NCBI GenBank assembly: GCA_035041965.1
Contig: JAPYMA010000340.1
Span: forward strand, 1-64,000
Direction: 5' to 3'
DNA from: Anisakis pegreffii
Taxonomy: Eukaryota; Nematoda; Chromadorea; Rhabditida; Anisakidae
Length of the DNA: 64,000 nt
Position numbers and translations under genes: made by a program. Below, piece by piece: positions 1 to 12,886 of the stretch (positions are counted from its first letter, which is position 1; every line of letters starts with the position of its first letter). The notes beneath the pieces are model-generated. The model saw only the letters and a list, made by a program, of their open reading frames with translations. It searched no databases and had not been told where the DNA came from.

Positions 1-60
1 TGTAGGTCTATTCTGCATTCCTGTTATATACCAACGAAATGAATCAGATCCAAGAGAGAC

Positions 61-190
61 GCGCAGAATAGAATAGAAGAGAACAGCTGAAGAGCGGAAC
101 AAATAGAACAGAATGGCTCTTATAGGCTGTGATGGTGGAGAACATAACGGAATGGAACAGTTTAAAGGGCAGCACGGAACCATTTTTGCT
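61..190. repeat. Degenerate purine-rich low-complexity tract
   Basis: The plus strand is dominated by loosely repeated GAATA, GAACA and GGAAC pentamers (for example agaatagaatagaagagaac and later ggaatggaacag). A short open frame over 129-329 is a by-product of this composition and shows no splice or protein features. Confidence 0.4.
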
Positions 191-330
191 TTTCTTTCAA
201 CTGTTCTCGGTTCGCGAAGTGACGTGTAGAACTGGTTGGATGCGCTGCGACTACAGGGACTTATTGGTGCGCTGGAACTGTGGGGGTGAAGGTTACCTCC
301 GGAGACGACGTGCTTCCGTGGTGGACTGAA

Positions 331-2566
331 GAAGACGAGGAAGACTGAAACTGTGACGCTGTTTGGCTCGTCTTCTATGCGTTTTGATCGCTTCGTTGAT
401 GATAATTTATCCGCCCGCATTCATTCGATGACTTTTTTGTGACTACGCATTTTGTTGTCAGAAATCGTTCCTTCTCGAATATTTCCATTTGTTTATACTC
501 AACTATTAATCTTTCGACTAGAAAAAATTTCATAGAAAAATACATAATTGTACCCAATTCGCTGGTAAGGCGATAGAATAAGATGAGAACACACATACAT
601 ATTATAAAGTCAGCAACCGTCTTCAGTTTGCATACTATGATGCATGGATCATACGATGGATTTGATGGGTTTCAAGTAATTAGGTTAGGAATTCTTATTG
701 TTAAAGTGGAAAATAATCTTAAACGCTTATTGTGCGAATTGGTTTGCGAGTGAATGTCAAATGTTTTTCGAAATATAAAAAAATAACGGAGAATTCTATC
801 TACGGTAGTGTGCCACCCTCCAGGCGGCGGAGAGTTCGCCTCTTTTGGATACAGCAGTGGCTGTAATCAAGGTAAACCACGTGCGATTGTCTTGATTGCG
901 AACTCATTTAGTCTGACTTTCTAATGATCGAGTAAGTGTCTCGAAAGTTTGTTGCTAACAAATCCAGTTTCGGTTTTCTTCGGTTTCAGTCATTTGTCAC
1001 TGTATCATATTAAATCCCCTTCGTAATTAGTCGGTCGTTCTTTACCTCTTCGATTATCATCATCACCATCTCTCGCGAACAACTATCATCGCCCAACGTC
1101 TGTTCACGCCAATCGAACAAAATCCTCAAGTCCAGCACAACAAGTTCTTTAATGAGCAATTATCCTAGCAGTTACCTACCTCAATTCACAACTCCACAAC
1201 TATCCGCTCTAAACCAAGTGCACTCACATTCGTCTGCAATCGCTAACCTTATCCACGCAATCTGGAAGGACTCTGAGCTTGGATAAATGTAGCTCTCATT
1301 ATACGTCTTTTTGTGGTGCAGTTAGAACTGCGGGAATTTGAACCTTAAAATGGGGATGGAGTTTATGTGATATGTAATTACTTTTAGTAATTACGTTTGT
1401 TTCGTTTGGTATTTGCTGTGAGGGAGGAATTGAAGTTGAATTGTGCATTATTGAGCGGATTGAAAATATGGGTATAATTTGTGGAATCCTGGTAGAATGC
1501 TAGTGCGAATGGAATGAGACAAATGGACATTATAAGTGGAACAGATGAATTAAGTAATATGAAAGAAATGAAATATGAATTGGTGATAAATTGAAATTAA
1601 TAAGTGCAAAACATATCAATCGTCCCAAGTAAAGCTTAAAATAAACCGAAAATAGGATGTTTGGTTCAATCTAGATTTACGCATCGAAAAGCAAATGAGA
1701 GAAGGAGTGATTTCGATAGTCTGATTCAGACTGCTGACTCGAAGTTTATTTGGTCCAAATTAACGCTAAGAATGAATTACGTTTGAGTTGCGAGGAATGG
1801 ATACGATATTGGTTCGACAGGTTTTATTTAAGTCTTTTTAGTGATAATCTAAATGAGAGAAAAGATTGATGAATCTCATTCCTCAGGCAACAAAATTCAT
1901 TCAAAATCGGTGGTGATACTTGGGAACGCTGCGATTGAATTAGATCACTTTAGTAATAATTTGCACGGAAAATAAAGCTAACAAAAGTGACAATAAATTG
2001 GTGTGACGGATGAACCAACTATATATGAAACACAGTAAGGAACGATTTAAATTATGCACTCCGCCATCAATTAAAAATTCACCCTTGCACTTCATTCATT
2101 TAAACAATGAAGCTTCTTGGGGATGGTGACAAAAACCGGATTAAACAAAGAATCTGGCCATGCAAAAAAATAACTGCACTAACAACACTTGTGTCGGGAA
2201 ATTAGAACACAGAAGTTTTTCACGAGCAACAGAAACATCTCCAATAGCAAAACCACAGGAAATACTGAGGTATATATATATTGAAGATGTGAACTGCGAC
2301 CGAGAATCATGCGAAATGAGATAAAATGAAAACTTTGAGATGACGGATTTAAATAACGAATAACAATGAATGGATATAAGGAATAACGGACTGATGAGAG
2401 ATGACGGTTTCAATGAACTGATTAAGCGAAACACTTCAAGAGTTTATTCGATGAGGATCACGACGAAACGGCGATGAAAGGTGAACCATCAATATTAGTG
2501 TGACCGTATTTGATGAAAACAAACGCGTCGCCATCATCCATCAGGATGTACTTCACTTCATAACCT
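331..2566. other. Gene-poor stretch; one weak exon candidate
   Basis: No convincing gene was seen. The only exon-like element is 824-871 on the plus strand: a 48-base, GC-richer block between a CCTCCAG acceptor and an AAG|GTAAAC donor, readable for 16 codons in phase 0 (AAESSPLLDTAVAVIK). Nothing nearby joins to it, so it is not called as a gene. Confidence 0.4.
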
Positions 2567-3263
2567 ATGGATGTTGCTGCAGGACTCCTTGGCGCAGGCG
2601 TAGACGTTCATCCATTTGTAAGAATATCATCAGAACTCGTTTTCAGAGAAGAGACTGAACCGTCTAAATTCTTCAATTATGAGGAAGGTGGTGAACCTGT
2701 ATGGCTGACCAGAACAGATCTGCGACGTCTTGAAAATGCAGTAAACATGCGTCTCTTAGAATGGCTAGAGTCAGATCAAAATAAGCTGAAGTGTGCTATA
2801 GATAAACTTGGTTTTAACATACAAGAGCAGATCGATTATAGAAGCAAACCTATCCTTCAGGTTGGTATCCCTTCTTGTTGATGATTGCTACCATAATTGC
2901 AGTTTTCATTTTAATTTTTATCAGTGCTCTTCCTATCATTATTTCACTCTTATATCGGTTTCGAATATTTCGATAACTGAATATTATTGACTGCTTCATA
3001 TTCGATTCATGTTGAATATATAAGATAGCCAGTAATACTAATATAGCTAATAAGAATTTCAGTGCGCTGTTGCATTGAAGAACATAACACCGTTGGTGAT
3101 GGAACTGAAACGTAAAGCAATATTACCGGCGATTTATTTCAATGAAAATCGCCAAGTGTGTAAGCTGCTTGCAGAGAAACTTTTCGAACATTTAGAAAAA
3201 TCACAAAGTGAATTCGAATCAATTGCCGAGTTTAAGGATAAATTTATAATAAGGGATGAACAT
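2567..3263 (+). CDS. Helicase-like gene fragment (possibly DDX60/Ski2-type)
   Basis: Two exons join in phase 0: 2567-2860 and 3063-3263, with a CAG|GTTGGT donor and a TTTCAG acceptor, giving about 165 residues. The second exon contains LPAIYFNENRQVCKLLAEKL, which resembles the first strand and helix of the C-terminal RecA-like domain of Ski2/DDX60-class DExH helicases (pattern LPAIxF...R.C..LA). No Walker A, DExH or later helicase motifs were found on either side. A stop codon lies just before the ATG at 2567, and the second exon ends at a possible GTGCGT donor with no recognisable next exon over several kilobases. I infer a truncated gene copy, or a gene whose other exons I could not find. 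The family assignment is tentative because it rests on one motif. Confidence 0.4.
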
Positions 3264-6200
3264 GTGCGTAAATTTTGTTCATTTCTTGCTGTTTAACAAT
3301 ATTTGAGTGCATACTGATCACATAATATCAGCAGTCATCAAGTATCAAGCACGAATCTAGTACAATAAGACCCGACCAGTTGTTCAGTTCATTTGTTCAA
3401 ATTAACCAAACAATTTCCAAAGTGATCTAGACTCGTCATTTGTTCCATTTCGCATTTATGTATTCGAGATTTTATTGTGAGTCCGTCCGAAGCCTAGACT
3501 ACTGTTATCAAAGAGGGAATATCTGATGGGAAAAATGAGATGATGAAACAGAGGTCATCAAGTTAGCGCAGTTCTTACAAATTGATTACTGCAGATCAAT
3601 CGATGCGTTCATATAGCAAAATGCGGAAGGCTATCTTCAAGCTAACCGGACTCTCAAGTTTGCCCACTAACATATAAACTTCTCCACTTTGTTCGATCCA
3701 GCAAAATCTCTAGATTCAGCATATTATATATTTTGATCAGAAATTCAGCTCTTATCAGGATATATAGTTATTTTATTGAGGCTATCTGAACTATCGCATT
3801 GCCGCTCATTTACATACATTGTTTCTCTAGAGATCAATATATGCTTTGCTATAGCAGTATAGGGTTGCCATCTTCGAAGACAAATCTTTCTGCACAAGTC
3901 TGTAGGTTCGCTTTATTTCAATGGGATACTTCCTTTTGGACGGGGTTACGGATTGATCGCTTACGTAGATGACACAGCTTTGACACTTCGTCTGTTTCCT
4001 TGAACCTATGCTAATCAATCGACAAAATGTCTATGTTCTAAATAGCAGAGACTCTTATGAATGCCTGTATTTAAAGTAGTCGCGTGTTACCGACGGAACC
4101 TGAGGATGCAGATGGTTTGAGGTGTGTAGAATGACACTCTGTAACGAGGTCGCTTCACGAGATGGTATCACTTTGGATATTAGATGGTCTCATCGAAGCT
4201 TTTCATAATCAGTTGATAACTTATGTAATTTACTCGTATTCGAAAATCTTTGAACAATACTTTTGCATGTAGAAAGTATATAGTTGAATTCGGAATGAAA
4301 TGATCGATTCGACAGCGCACTCGTTTGGTTGTGTACGTTGCCAGAAACTAAGAGATTTGTCAGCGATTTGCTAACGTGTTAACGATTTGAGAATTTAGCC
4401 CGCTGTTGGTTGCGTAAGATGCATTTGCATGCGACAAATACACGCATACTACCAGCTTCCGTAAACGAATCTATCATATATGTCATTTGTCAGATGTGTG
4501 CAGATTTCGGCACCAGAGCAGTATGAATTGATTGCGATTTACATCCTTGACGTGGATTCACTCTCTTCTTTCACTTCAAAAAACACGATTCAAAGTTGAC
4601 AAGGGAAGGTCATGAAATTACCCCAACGTTTCGGGATGAGATGTATATCATATTGTAGGGCTCATATAGCTGATTATGAATATGCAATAATTTTTTGCGT
4701 CGTCAAAGGAGACGCGGGATATGGCCGGAAGAAGATTTTCAGTGCATTGAAGTGAGACTATCTCACTGAATGATCCACATTGTTTATGCTACCAATTTCA
4801 AAAACAGCTCAAAGAACGGACTTGTGACCATAAAGTTATCATCGCACAACAATCGTTAGCTTTGATCAGTTATGCGACTGATGTGACTGGTCAGCTTACA
4901 ATGATTACTGCTGCGAGTAGGAAGACTCCGAAAACGATGAAAGTAAGTGTCACTATGAGCCGACCGACCGACCGACATGGTCACTGAACGTATCGCCTTA
5001 AATTTGTGAACTACTCATATGTGTTAGTAGATGATTTTGGAACTGTTGAATGTTTTCATTGGTTACCACTGAATATGAAATAGTCACGAAAATGGAACAA
5101 CATCAATCTATCCGATTTTTCCAACTGTATTTCTATTTGCAAATTGAAGATAATTCATAAATAATGAGATTTTTGTGACCTCCAACAAAGTATTTCAACT
5201 ACGACAATTAATTCAATTCAATTGTCCATTGAAATTCTGTTTCACACCTTATAAGAATTTATTCGTCAGTTTACCGATATTTTGGTTTTTCAAAATGTCT
5301 TTCGAATGCAGAAAAAAAACTGTGGAACATTTTAATTACTCGTTTTTAGGTCACAAAATACAGTGAATAAGATGAACTGTTAAGAGTATCATTATTGCTA
5401 CAAAATTCTAGCTATTCTCAGTGCTCTTCGAAACATTTTTAATGGTTATCGCGAAGAAAATTTTACTCATTTTCTTCATGGAGCTCATTTTCAGTCAATA
5501 TCTACCATAAAGGCGCCTATTTTCTATAGCCAAGTTGATGTTTTGCGTCTGATTTTTGGCCTCAAATATTAAAGATGCTAGCAGTGTTATGACTATCGCT
5601 CGCCCTACTGAATGATCTTGAAGAAACTGCGATTATCGTTTGCGTAAAGCTAGGAAGCCTTTGTTGGCTTAATTACACACTGAGGGTTGCTGTCTCGGTC
5701 GTAATTTTCCAAATCCAGCAGTTTTCAGTGTAGTAATTTCATAAGAAGCTGAAATCATGCTGATGAATTCATTGTTTATACTTCAACTCTAAAATTTGTT
5801 TCTAATTTGCAATTCATTTCACTATCATGAAGTAGTAAATTTCATATGTTTTATCGTCAATCAGTTGTTATGCAACAAAATCGATCAATCTTAATTAGCA
5901 AAAGTGCGGGCGGGCGGCTAAAATTTTGGTTCATACGCGAAAAATTAGAAGAAAGTTGAAGAAAGAAATCGAACTCAAAATTTGCTATGAATTTAGGTCA
6001 CTCGCTATATGCGACTATCAGAAATGATATCAATCTGCGAGTGAGTTGTCAATTTTAAGGTCAACATCGCTGCTATTCTTTCGGTTTGTTTTCATTGTTC
6101 AGTCGATGTACCGCATGATCTAGAAACATCGCTGTCCGAAAGTCCTTCACCTTTTGCGTGAAATTCTCGTTTCATTCAGTCTTATCTGTTCATTTGCACC

Positions 6201-6844
6201 GTTAATATCGTGATTATCTAATCAACGCTATTCACTTCCCATTGTTCAGCTGTACACTTATTTGTTGGTTTTGAAACGATCTTAGTCTTTCTTTCAGAAA
6301 TTCTTTTAATGTTATTCCCATCATTATCATTATAATTATCATTAATTACATAACCGAAATTCCTTTACTAAATGTATATACAGTTTGAATAATTGTAAAC
6401 GAGGTGTTTATTAAAAGTTGTATAATTTGCAGTTTAGAATTAATTTCCTTTCTTCAAAGTTTTGTCTAGCTACCATCATTCGGTTACATAGGTTAAATCT
6501 GAAAAAAGCAAACAATTGAGTTATCAGCTGCTAAAAGGAGTATACATTTTTGGGATACTCTGTATATTGGCTGCTTACTCCCCTATTTCAAAGTAAAGCA
6601 ACTTTTATTGTTCGTTGTGATTCATCGTAGTTGATCAATTCAGTGCAAATTTCGTACATTCCCTTAACGAACTGAATGATAATGTGTCTCACGATTAGAA
6701 CAGTTTTTGAGCAACTCTAATGCTGTTTGGATTCGATTCATTTCAATTGAGCTATACTCGTGTTCATATAATGAGCTTCATATTACAGGTGAAGATTTTG
6801 TATGCTGCATCGAGTTTGTTGAAAATTCTCCGATAGTGAATACA
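3264..6844. other. Intergenic stretch, no gene recognised
   Basis: AT-rich DNA in which I see no exon pair with compatible phases. It contains a short (CGAC)4 run at 4961-4976. The right end holds the first copy of a 52-base duplicated element described separately. Confidence 0.5.
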
Positions 6845-7162
6845 ATGGTAATGAAAGGTACGCATCTGAATAGTTTCGTTGATGAATGCAATTTAATTTG
6901 TTCTAAAATATTATCACTGATGTGATTTTGATGATTCCAAATGATTGATGTATACACACTTGACGAACTTCATGAATAATCCGAAGCAACTCTGAAGCCA
7001 TATGCAGAAGAATTTATGATCTCTTGCAATCGCTAACTAAACATTCATCCATCATGACCTCATGCAGATCGAAATCTATGAACCTTGGCCATTTTTTGCT
7101 CACTGTCTTGAATTGAGCCATACTCATATTCAAGTGGTCAGCCTCATATTACAAGTGAAGAT
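6745..7162 (+). repeat. Two-copy 52-base diverged direct repeat
   Basis: Copies lie at 6745-6796 and 7111-7162. Both begin AATTGAGC, share ATACTC and TTCA in the middle, and end in TCATATTACA followed by GTGAAGAT one base later. They sit on either side of the first exon of the MLT-10-like gene, one upstream and one inside its first intron. Confidence 0.65.
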
Positions 7163-10100
7163 CAGAAGAAAATCAGAAGAAAAAACATTTTTACAAGAAT
7201 TTCTTGAAAATTTTCATTGCCCACTTTTACTGCCTTACATTTAAGTTGGATCTCTTCTGTGTTTCGTCGCTGTGTTTTGTTCGTTGATCTGCGGCGAGCA
7301 GGTGATTAGCAATGATTCAAAGACAGCAAAGGAGAACACAACTTCTGTTCCATCAGTTTCGGTTGAATATGATGGAAAAAAATTGGAATTACTGGTTCGT
7401 CAACAAGCTGGTATTCAGTTGTTCGAACATTGGACTCAACAAGCTTTAGCTGCTTTTATCGCATCATATGCAAACGAAAAGTTTGTTTGTTTTTTCTCGA
7501 TTCAAATCGCTAAAAATTTTATGAAGTGAGTAATTTCTTAAAATACTGACTAATTTAACGTCATATATGTTTTTTTGCGCATTTTTTAACGAAAAAATTT
7601 GGGTCAAGGTTCAACGTCAGTCATTTCCGAATTGCTGCTCTAGTTGTTGGAATATTTTCTTCTGCATTTCAGAAGCAAACATTTGAATTATTTCCGACGA
7701 AACGAATACGACTCATGTATTCGTGATGCCAGCAGCACACTCAAAGATTTAGCAAAATGTGCCAAAGGCGTTGTGGATTCGAGGAAAACGCCATCATTTA
7801 AAAGTATGAAAATTTTTGCTACTTTTCAAATTTTTTTTCAGAAATTATTTTTCTTGTTGCATCAGCACATCAACACATTATATCACCTTCAGCATGTGCT
7901 AGGAATTTCCGAAAGTTGTGCTTAATTATCCGTTAAATGATTATCTTGAAATCATGAAGCTTATGAAATATTCAACGGACGCTTGATCAGAGGACTCAAT
8001 ATGAGATGCGCAAACTCAGATCATATCTACCATATGATCAACGTCGTCGCACTTTTTCCATCTAAATAATTTGAATCGTATTCACCTCATAATTAATTCG
8101 ATTCATCTGGATTATTCGTTTTCTCTATGCTTCCTTATGACGATTGAATGCACGAAAAAAAATCTCCATCTTTCAGATAACTTAACGATGAAAAAAATCG
8201 ATGGACAATCCTCAGAAATTGACCAATCCTCTTCGATATCCAGCAAAGATTCCGAATCTTCCAACACATTCACTGAAAAGTCACAATCGAAATCAAAGAA
8301 ATATCTGAAAAAGTCGAAGCATAACGATGAAAAAATCTTAGTTGAATTTGACAATACCACTCTATCCGAAGATGCTCTCGATGAAACCGCTAACAACAGC
8401 ACCACCACCATCAACAGTAATTCCTTTGATTTTGATCTGATTGATTCCATGGAAGATGAGGAGCAAAGTGCAGAGAAGAACATTGAAAAACTGCACGAAG
8501 TCAAAAAACGTGTGAAAGGTTCCAAAATGGAAATTCTGCAAAAGTTGAATATGCGACGGAGAATAGCACCGATAAACGTTCACAAAGCCGACAAATTCAA
8601 TCGTATGCTACCCGGTAAGCAAAAACACAACGACGAAAAGGAAATGGGTGATCATCTCCGTTTGGTGAGAAACAAGCGAAAAGTTGTGTCAAAATCTGAA
8701 TATGAATTGCTCAACGAGGACGCTGGTCGTACACCGCTAGGTGTTTTGGCTCGTTCTTTGAGGAATCTCATTCATGAAGTGAAAGGAATGGCAAGGTGGG
8801 CGCATTTCAGTCTCACTGGCTTTCAATCTAAAATTTTCGTTCGCCAGATCTTCCGGATGAGCTCAGAGTTTTGCTCTGCTTGCTATACAATTCAGGCTTC
8901 GGTAATGATCAAAAGAATTCATTGAATGGAACCAGCATCTTCCTCATTCATTCCATCAATCATTTGACTGTGCTGGCTGAATGTGTCAGAATACTCTTGA
9001 TGTGCACGATTTTCACGCTGTTAAACGATCAGAAATAGCCAAGCCAGCTGTAGGATTTTGACCAGCATGAAGCCAAGAAAACTGAACTCTTTAACAAAAT
9101 AAATCCTTAAATCATGGTTTTTTTTCTATTACAGCAAAGATTTGGATGTTGCGGAGAAAATCGCCAAAGAAACAACGAATCGCACTGAAGAGATGTTGAC
9201 GAATGAGGAACGTCAGGCTGAAGAAAGTCTGTCAGAAGCGTTGGTGATTCCATTCGAAATCATCAGTGAAGCGCTTAAATTGGGTTTGGTTGCTGCCGAA
9301 CATTCGAATGCAACCGACGGCGATAACGGTGATGACAGCGGTTCATTGGCCAGAGAGATTGCATCGGATTTTGTGGAAATCTCAACTGCAAACAACACAG
9401 ACATTCAACAAATTGTGAGAAATCATAGTATTTGTTGGAGAGTTGACTGCAAGAGGAGTCCGCCAGTAGGATTTGACAAACGCAAACCAAATACGAGTTG
9501 TTGAATGCTAGGATATTCAGAGCATGACTTGAATTTCTGGGAATTTTCGACCGAAAAATACTTTATTTGTCGAGAAATCACATGATCATCAATTGCTCTA
9601 ATGATCAATCAAATTGCACTGCTTGTACACGATATCTGATAGTTCTTTTTCCGTCAAGCAAATGAATTCAGCCCCAAAATGTTACTGCAAAATAGAGATG
9701 TAAAGGGATTTTGCCGAGTCGGTCTACGTTAATGAATTAATGGATTGTTTGTCTAGGATCTGCCATCGTTCCTGAGCAATCGACCGACTGCAACTATGGA
9801 TCAACATGAGTTGTTGAAGCTTTTAGCCGAAGTATCGTCCATTCCTGGCATTCGACAAAAGCACAAAAAAACAAATGAATTGAAGAAAACCGAAGAAGTA
9901 TGCGCAAGTTTCTGTTGTTTTTCAGTGACTGGTAATCGGATCTCTATGTCACACTCATTGTCAGTGTCAACTTTTCTTCTCCCGTCATTTAGAAAACCGA
10001 AGACTGCAGCCAATATCTCAAAATCACTATCAATGATAAAATTCCGCTGCAATCAATAATTCACCAGTGTAATTCAGTTTCAATGTTTTGAGAGCTTTCA

Positions 10101-11498
10101 GCAATCTGAATCAAATGGGACTGAAACTGCTGAGAAAAGAGAATGTGCGATGTGCATCGAAGAATTAGGTCTACGAGGTCAGCCTCTGTATTTTACGAAA
10201 CAAAACATCAGCATTGGAGGGAGGATGGAACGAATTGTTGGACTATTCCAGAAATTGCATAAGATTACTGGAAACGAGCAGGTTAGCATGACTGATCTGT
10301 CGAGATCACAATTCTTTGAGTGTTCAAATACTATTTACGTTCACGTACAGTGCTCTTAGAAATTCCTATTAATTTCAAATGTTATGAAGAAACTGAGTAC
10401 GATCTTAAATTATTTACACTATGAAATTCAAACAACATACACAAATCATATCGGGTAAGTTCTGATTGGAGTGAGATCGTTTCAAACGATTTTTTTTCAT
10501 GCTTCTTTTAACCAGTTATTCGAGTCTCACTGTTTATCCCTTTATTATTAATGTACCTTATTGCACGGAGTCCATAATTTTCTGTGCATACCATGCGATT
10601 GCACATTCATTCATAAATCACTTCGAATCAACTGGAATTGAATGATCTGAGCTTGAACTTAATTGTTCCTTACATGATCGTTCCATCATTGATCACTTTT
10701 CAGATCGAACAACTCAACACATTGGGCTACTCAACGCTAACTAAACTACAAGTTAAACTTGTTTACGGAAATAATTCGCCGTTCCAAAGCCGTGAAGCAT
10801 TTCAACGTTACGTGAATGCAGATGCGCAACATTTGCAGCGATACGTTGAACGGGATTTGGAATTGATCGCAGAAGCGCAGCAGATAACGCTGGCAAACGA
10901 GAACTCACCTGAAGATTGGCTAGCCCAAGGAATTGTGCCTCAGCTGAAAGTCCGTTCATCTAAGGGCGACCGAGAAGAAGACCAAATAAAGCGGCTCTAT
11001 ATCCTATCGCGCATAATTTTATCGCCTATAGCCATGATGCCATCCGTCGTTGGGCCTTACCTGCTCAATCCATGGCTATTCTCACCGTTGTTGACAAGTG
11101 CAATTGTGAACGTTCCGTTCATTCTGCATCCGCAGCGATTCCCCGCACTTCCATTCTCACCTCTAATCTATCGTCCGAATATCCTTGTTTTAGGCGTTGT
11201 CGACACCAGTTATGATCCATCGAAACGGTTTTCAGCGCAAGTGATACCCTTAGACTCGTTACCTTCCACAATGCTTTCACAGTTGATCGTCAATCCAGAT
11301 CTATTCGTCGCATCTGTTTCACTCAAAAATGAAACTCAACCGGACGTTTTCACGAATCAAACTGTTAATTTGACGCCTCAATTCATCTATTCGCTGATGT
11401 TCCCGAATAAGTTGAACGGACCATCATCGTTGAAGTCATCCTCATTGATGCCAACCACATCAACACCTTCATCATTTATTGTTTCAGATGATGACTGA
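6845..11498 (+). CDS. MLT-10-like moulting-cycle protein, paralog A
   Basis: Eight exons join with every splice phase consistent: 6845-6857, 7246-7480, 7673-7803, 8177-8795, 9135-9414, 9757-9897, 10102-10281 and 10704-11498. They give 797 residues ending at TGA. The start MVMK on a 13-base exon is inferred because it fuses in phase to a hydrophobic signal-peptide core (VGSLLCFVAVFCSLICGEQ). Features in order are the signal peptide; FEHWTQQALAAFIASY near residues 55-75; a long Ser/Glu/Lys-rich region; and GQPLYFT at about 499-505, matched by the minus-strand paralog at 35.5-40.6 kb. A proline-spaced hydrophobic tail (LSPIAMMPSVVGPYLLNP) follows. Proteins of the MLT-10 family (Pfam Moulting_cycle) are secreted by the epidermis and needed for cuticle shedding in C. 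elegans. The tail here has only a few degenerate LSP units, far fewer than in the paralog. Confidence 0.85.
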
Positions 11499-11649
11499 TG
11501 TAGCTGTACTCTATTGTTATCAATTATTGGTTATTGCTGATAATGAAGACAAGATGCAATTTCGATTGCTCTTGTGTAATAAGTGACAAATGTTTGTGCG
11601 TGTATGTGTGATCATTCCATCAATTGTTTCGTCTGATCTGTCTCAATAT

Positions 11650-11655
11650 AATAAA
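11650..11655 (+). promoter_or_regulatory. Poly(A) signal of the MLT-10-like gene A
   Basis: A canonical AATAAA lies 152 bases after the stop codon, consistent with a short 3' UTR. Confidence 0.6.
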
Positions 11656-11743
11656 AACCAATGAACTGAAACAGTGATCGCAAACTCGACACAACCACTC
11701 GGTGGAGGCTGAATGGTCTTCGCGATATCTCAAGGGTCAACCA

Positions 11744-12522
11744 CTACTGGTAATTGGTACTTCGCGGGTTCGACAATTGCTCCATGCGTAAAATGATGCT
11801 GTGGAAAAGATAATACAGACATGTCGAGAGTTCATCTGCAATTATTCTTACAATTAGATTCATCAAGTTATTCAAATCAGTGTTATTTCGAATAGGATTG
11901 ACGATCACTACGTATTGAACATACAATAACAAACTTAATAACATCAGATGAATTCCAACAAATGCCATCAAAGTCATCGCATGCGTATACACATTTTAAA
12001 CATTTCATATGTACTCATGAAGAAAGCAAAAGGCGTTGATAATGAGCAGAAAAATTCACAGTAAACGCATTGTCGTCTTGAAATTTCTTATTTTGATAAA
12101 TTTCCCGTTCTCATCACAGTAAATTTCCCATAGTAATTACTCTCTAGTCGTTCGACACGTGCTCTTCTGGAAATCGTTTCAATTCGTCCTTTCCCGGTTT
12201 GCTCCTTTTCTACACCCTCGATTTATTCGACAGCTCTATGACTGCACAATTGCTGAATTCAGTACAAAATTCTGTTGCGAAACAGATCTTTTTTCCCTTC
12301 TTCTCATTGACTGAAATGAGGCAATTCTGAAAAATCATTGTGAAATTCAAGCAATTCGAAAGATCGAACTATACTTGAGTGAGAGTTGCTGAAATTATTT
12401 CTTACCTAGTAGCAGAGTTGCAAAAATTTTGAAGCAGCACGATGAAATCAACAATCGATATCTCATAAATCCCTCAAGAATATGAAAGCCATTGCCTGAC
12501 AATTCATCAACCACATCAAATC
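11744..12522 (-). CDS. Candidate small membrane-protein gene (fragmentary)
   Basis: An exon-like block at 12406-12522 has a strong TTTTTCTGTAG acceptor and a CTAG|GTAAG donor. It is 117 bases long, phase 1 on both sides, and encodes FDVVDELSGNGFHILEGF followed by a hydrophobic ISSCCFKIFATLLL segment. About 410 bases downstream on the same strand, an open frame at 11744-11992 contains a strongly hydrophobic stretch (LMAFVGIHLMLLSLLLYVQY) and ends at a stop. I could not join the two with a clear acceptor, and no first exon was found. The family is not recognised. Confidence 0.3.
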
Positions 12523-12790
12523 CTACAGAAAAATAAAAATGCTGTTGCGACGAAGCAAATGCACAGTGGAAGAGCAAGCAAACAAAATGAAGATAAGAAA
12601 ATTCCCTTCAGGGATTAGTTCGTATCTCAATTAGAGGATTTCGAAGACTGACTGGAATACATTTCAACCTTACGTTCGTGAAATTTTGCCGTTTCTCTTT
12701 CATGTTGTTCGCTCTTCAGATCCACCCTAGTCCATTAATACATTATCACTGTGGGATTTAAAGTGCTAGTTGAAAAACGTTCCCAATATA

Positions 12791-12886
12791 AGTCTCGGAT
12801 CATTCCTGAATGCGTAGCATTTTTTGATACTCAATACGAGTGTCGGATCTTTCTCAAATGCATAGCATTTTCTGATGACTGCCTCA
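12791..12886 (+). repeat. 48-base tandem duplication, two diverged copies
   Basis: AGTCTCGGAT...TAGCATTTTTTGAT at 12791 is repeated 48 bases later as AGTGTCGGAT...TAGCATTTTCTGAT. The copies carry scattered substitutions but no visible indels. Confidence 0.7.

Noticed and set aside
8112..8525. 137-codon minus-strand open frame
   Set aside because: It is opposite the Ser/Asp/Glu-rich exon 4 of MLT-10 paralog A, and its Ser/Phe/Leu composition is what an antisense reading would give.
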